DNA from: Saccharina japonica
Lineage: Eukaryota; Sar; Phaeophyceae; Laminariales; Laminariaceae
NCBI GenBank assembly: GCA_008828725.1
Contig: MEHQ01002326.1
Coordinates: 48,739 to 112,738, forward strand
Direction of reading: 5' to 3'
DNA length: 64,000 nt
Shown here: one piece after another, positions 61,821 to 64,000 of the stretch
How the letters are laid out: each line of letters starts with the position of its first letter
Numbering within the stretch: the stretch's first letter is position 1
Notes under the pieces: generated by a model
The model's database searches: none
The model's input: the letters and a program-made list of their open reading frames with translations, nothing else
Told to the model about the DNA's origin: nothing
Program-made: the position numbers and the translations under genes

Positions 61821-63483
61821 GATGATATGCACCTTGTGTATGGAGGATATGGTATACGTACGTAGTCATGCTCGGACCACTCGCTTTCACATGCTTGGCA
61901 TATTATGGCAGTTCTGGTTATTTTGTTTTCCTCCTTGATCCTCAAGTCTTCTGAACATCATGCATATAATGTGTACCCGGGACATATACATCTGTATTTG
62001 GGATGTATATGTATGGTATAACCTCACAGCGTTGTGTGTTGTGGAGGCGTTACTGCTGTTACTGCGCCGTTGTTGTGGCACAACCTCGTCGCCGTAATCC
62101 ATACATAGTCCGTGGTCGCACAAGGCAGCGTGGTCTCCTGGTCGATCGGTCAGGCGGGGTAGCCGAGTAAAAGCGGGTTCATATCATGTGTGCGCGCGGA
62201 AAACCTCCAGTCCCACCAAATGCATACCGTATGATCTTAAGCTTTGTTTGCATATCCACATACATCCGAAGTATGCTCCGAGGTATATGTCAGTCAGTGT
62301 ATTTGTGAGCTCACGTGGGCTCATCGTCCACAAGACGGGGCACCCCCCCGCCCGCCCCGCCGTTTGGTTGACGAGAGGGGATTAGAGGTGCGTGGCGAGA
62401 GCGGGGATCAGAGAGGGGTAGAGCTATTACAAGTTTTCAGGGAACGTTTTCGGACCACAAGGGAAACCTTTCATCGTCGTCCTTCTTGTAGATGCGCCCT
62501 TTGTCGGCCAAGGCTCAGACTTCCCGAGAGAAGGGAGGCGGGCGTTTGTGGGACGGAAGTGAGATGTAGGAAACGCGTTTTTTTTTTTTCATAGTTCGGG
62601 AAGCATTAAGGGACTGCCGAGGAGGAAAATACATTGAAATCACGGCCGCATGGCTATAGGAGCCGTCGGCCGTTGTTCCCTTCGCCAAGTCAGAGTGCGA
62701 GGAACGCTCGATTGATGGGTTTACACCTGTGTACTTCGATTTCCGCCGAAGAAAGACAATCAAAGCGTATGCTACAGGCGCGGCGGCATTCGGGCTTCAC
62801 GTCCCCGGGGGGTCAACAACCCAGCAAACGAAAGGCGGAGCAGACCCAAGCGAAGGATGAAGTAGAGCGAGTCGGCACCGTCGGAATACGAGTGCACAAG
62901 TCGAACAGGCCATCGACGGTGGGACCAGCAGAGGAGGAGACGCCGAACGCTATCTGTCGTCGTGGGACCGGGAGGGTATACGTCACACGTGGCACGCTGG
63001 CACTTGGTCGACAGCACTCTGCGGCGGTCCATCGCTTGTTGGGCGGCCTGCACCCTGCAACCTGAATCGTGCATCGTGCTATCCTTAGCATATTGTTGTA
63101 CACACTTGTACGTACAGTCTCCCGCGAATGAAGCGTACATATGCATGCATGCAGTCAGTCAATCGACCAACAAAAAAAGACAGACGCCCGTCTGTGCGTT
63201 ACGACTTTGCTCCACTTCGTCAGTGGAGTCATGCAAGGTTTCCTTTTTGGGCTTGGCAGGTAGAACAGCGTAACGGGGGCGATGGTGTATCAAACCTCGG
63301 GGGAACAGGCCTTCCTGCGTGCTCTATCAGTGAGAAACGTGTGGCTCTTCTGGGCACTTCCATGCTTTGCCCTCCGCTTTCCTAGGATCGAGAGTAATTT
63401 ATGACGGCAGATGCGCGACTGACTTGTGCCAGGTGCCAGGGCTCAGATGTTGGACCCCCAGGCCGCTATGAACTACGCTCACC

Positions 63484-63903
63484 CATGCATTCATCGGCAA
63501 ACTTCGGCGTGGCTATATTGGAGGTGTATCCTGCTTGTGCCATGAGGGATTAGTCATAAACGCTGTGTTCAGTATTGTACATGAAGTTTTGCCTGATCGA
63601 CAAAAAGGATACCCCCAAATCGTGTTGTTATGCATGATGCACGCACAAACGAAACTCAGAACATGGTGTCCAATTCGAGTGTCGAACTCTTGCCATGCAT
63701 TAATCGGCAAACTTGGACGTGGCTACATTGGAGGCGTATCCTGCTTTTTCCGTGGGGGATTAGCCATGAACGCCGTGTTCAGTATTGTGCATGAAATTTC
63801 GCCTGATCGACAAAAGGGAGACACCCAAACCGTGTTGTTATGCATGATGCACGCACAGACGAAACTCGGAACATGGTGTCCAATTCGAGTGTGGAACTCT
63901 TTA
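63484..63903 (+). repeat. 210-bp tandem duplication, two copies
   Basis: CATGCATTCATCGGCAAAC at 63484 and CATGCATTAATCGGCAAAC at 63694 begin two units that match to about 63903. The period is exactly 70 codons and one frame is open through both (NAVFSIVHEV.PDRQKG, MMHAQTKL.TWCPIRV). No domain or splice context recognised. Confidence 0.85.
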
Positions 63904-64000
63904 TTTTTTGCGGTGCATGTGCGTGCTGATGATGGGGGGGGTTTCCTGAACGAGTAAGAAGGTCGCCGGGTTTCCCTCTTCAGCCTTCAGTCTTGGTTGT

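Larger units (their letters stand above)
60130..63480. other. Repeat-rich stretch without assigned gene
   Basis: Contains a T-run (60426-60441), a 52-bp-array relative (61150), trinucleotide runs and a GC-richer part (62380-63070) with several overlapping frames, none of recognised family. Confidence 0.35.

Noticed and set aside
62395..62600. FRTTRETFHR peptide resembling the start of Harbinger-type transposases
   Set aside because: Only about ten residues fit by eye and no downstream DDE motifs follow; too weak to annotate.

Overview
The window is nuclear DNA of a eukaryote, most probably a brown alga (Phaeophyceae, stramenopiles). The main evidence is a 13-exon gene on the minus strand (35804-53273) that splices into an uninterrupted 898-residue secreted mannuronan C5-epimerase, the enzyme that converts mannuronate to guluronate in alginate. 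It carries the GFDPHDDSDYL/NHGIIASKRC signature of the brown-algal and AlgG-like enzymes. Introns are GT-AG, 0.3-6 kb long, and full of repeats. TTAGGG-type telomere-like repeats also occur, which fits this lineage. There is no sign of prokaryotic organisation (operons, Shine-Dalgarno sites, CRISPR).

Layout. 1-9.2 kb (minus strand): a decayed multi-exon membrane-transporter gene of the drug/metabolite transporter superfamily, triose-phosphate/nucleotide-sugar-transporter-like. Four exons are recognisable, and its fifth coding exon is cut by a dispersed repeat. 9.2-18.4 kb: intergenic, holding nested miniature transposable elements, a hAT-like element with an internal telomere-like run, an ~810-bp CAGA array and an 11-bp minisatellite arranged as an inverted repeat. 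18.4-26.8 kb (plus strand): the apparently intact head-to-head paralogue, six exons and 397 codons, with matching intron positions and phases. 26.8-35.8 kb: gene-poor, one orphan exon-like stretch, several degenerate tandem arrays. 35.8-53.3 kb: the epimerase gene, whose introns hold microsatellites, minisatellites and repeat copies. 53.3-64 kb: gene-poor and repeat-rich, ending in a 210-bp tandem duplication.

Most of the sequence is repeats. I distinguish: R1, a ~500-bp family whose right end runs into an oligo-C tract; R2, a shorter family also ending in GAGTAC plus oligo-C; R3, a short family carrying an ATG and the potential peptide MSFDEILDLT; R4, MITEs with GGGGGACCATAGTAAA ends; R5, a palindromic GTTCGCA..GATGCGATCG element; R6, MITEs with GTGCTACGATAGAGGT ends; R8, elements with TAGAGCTG ends. 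Two insertions have readable target-site duplications (TAA at 11027-11269; CGTATATA at 59396-59558). The many homopolymeric C/G tracts are mostly tails of R1/R2 or pyrimidine tracts at intron 3' ends.

The epimerase acts on cell-wall alginate outside the cell. The transporter pair may move phosphorylated or nucleotide-linked sugars across internal membranes, but no functional link between the two is shown by the sequence. One ambiguous base (n) lies at 4565.
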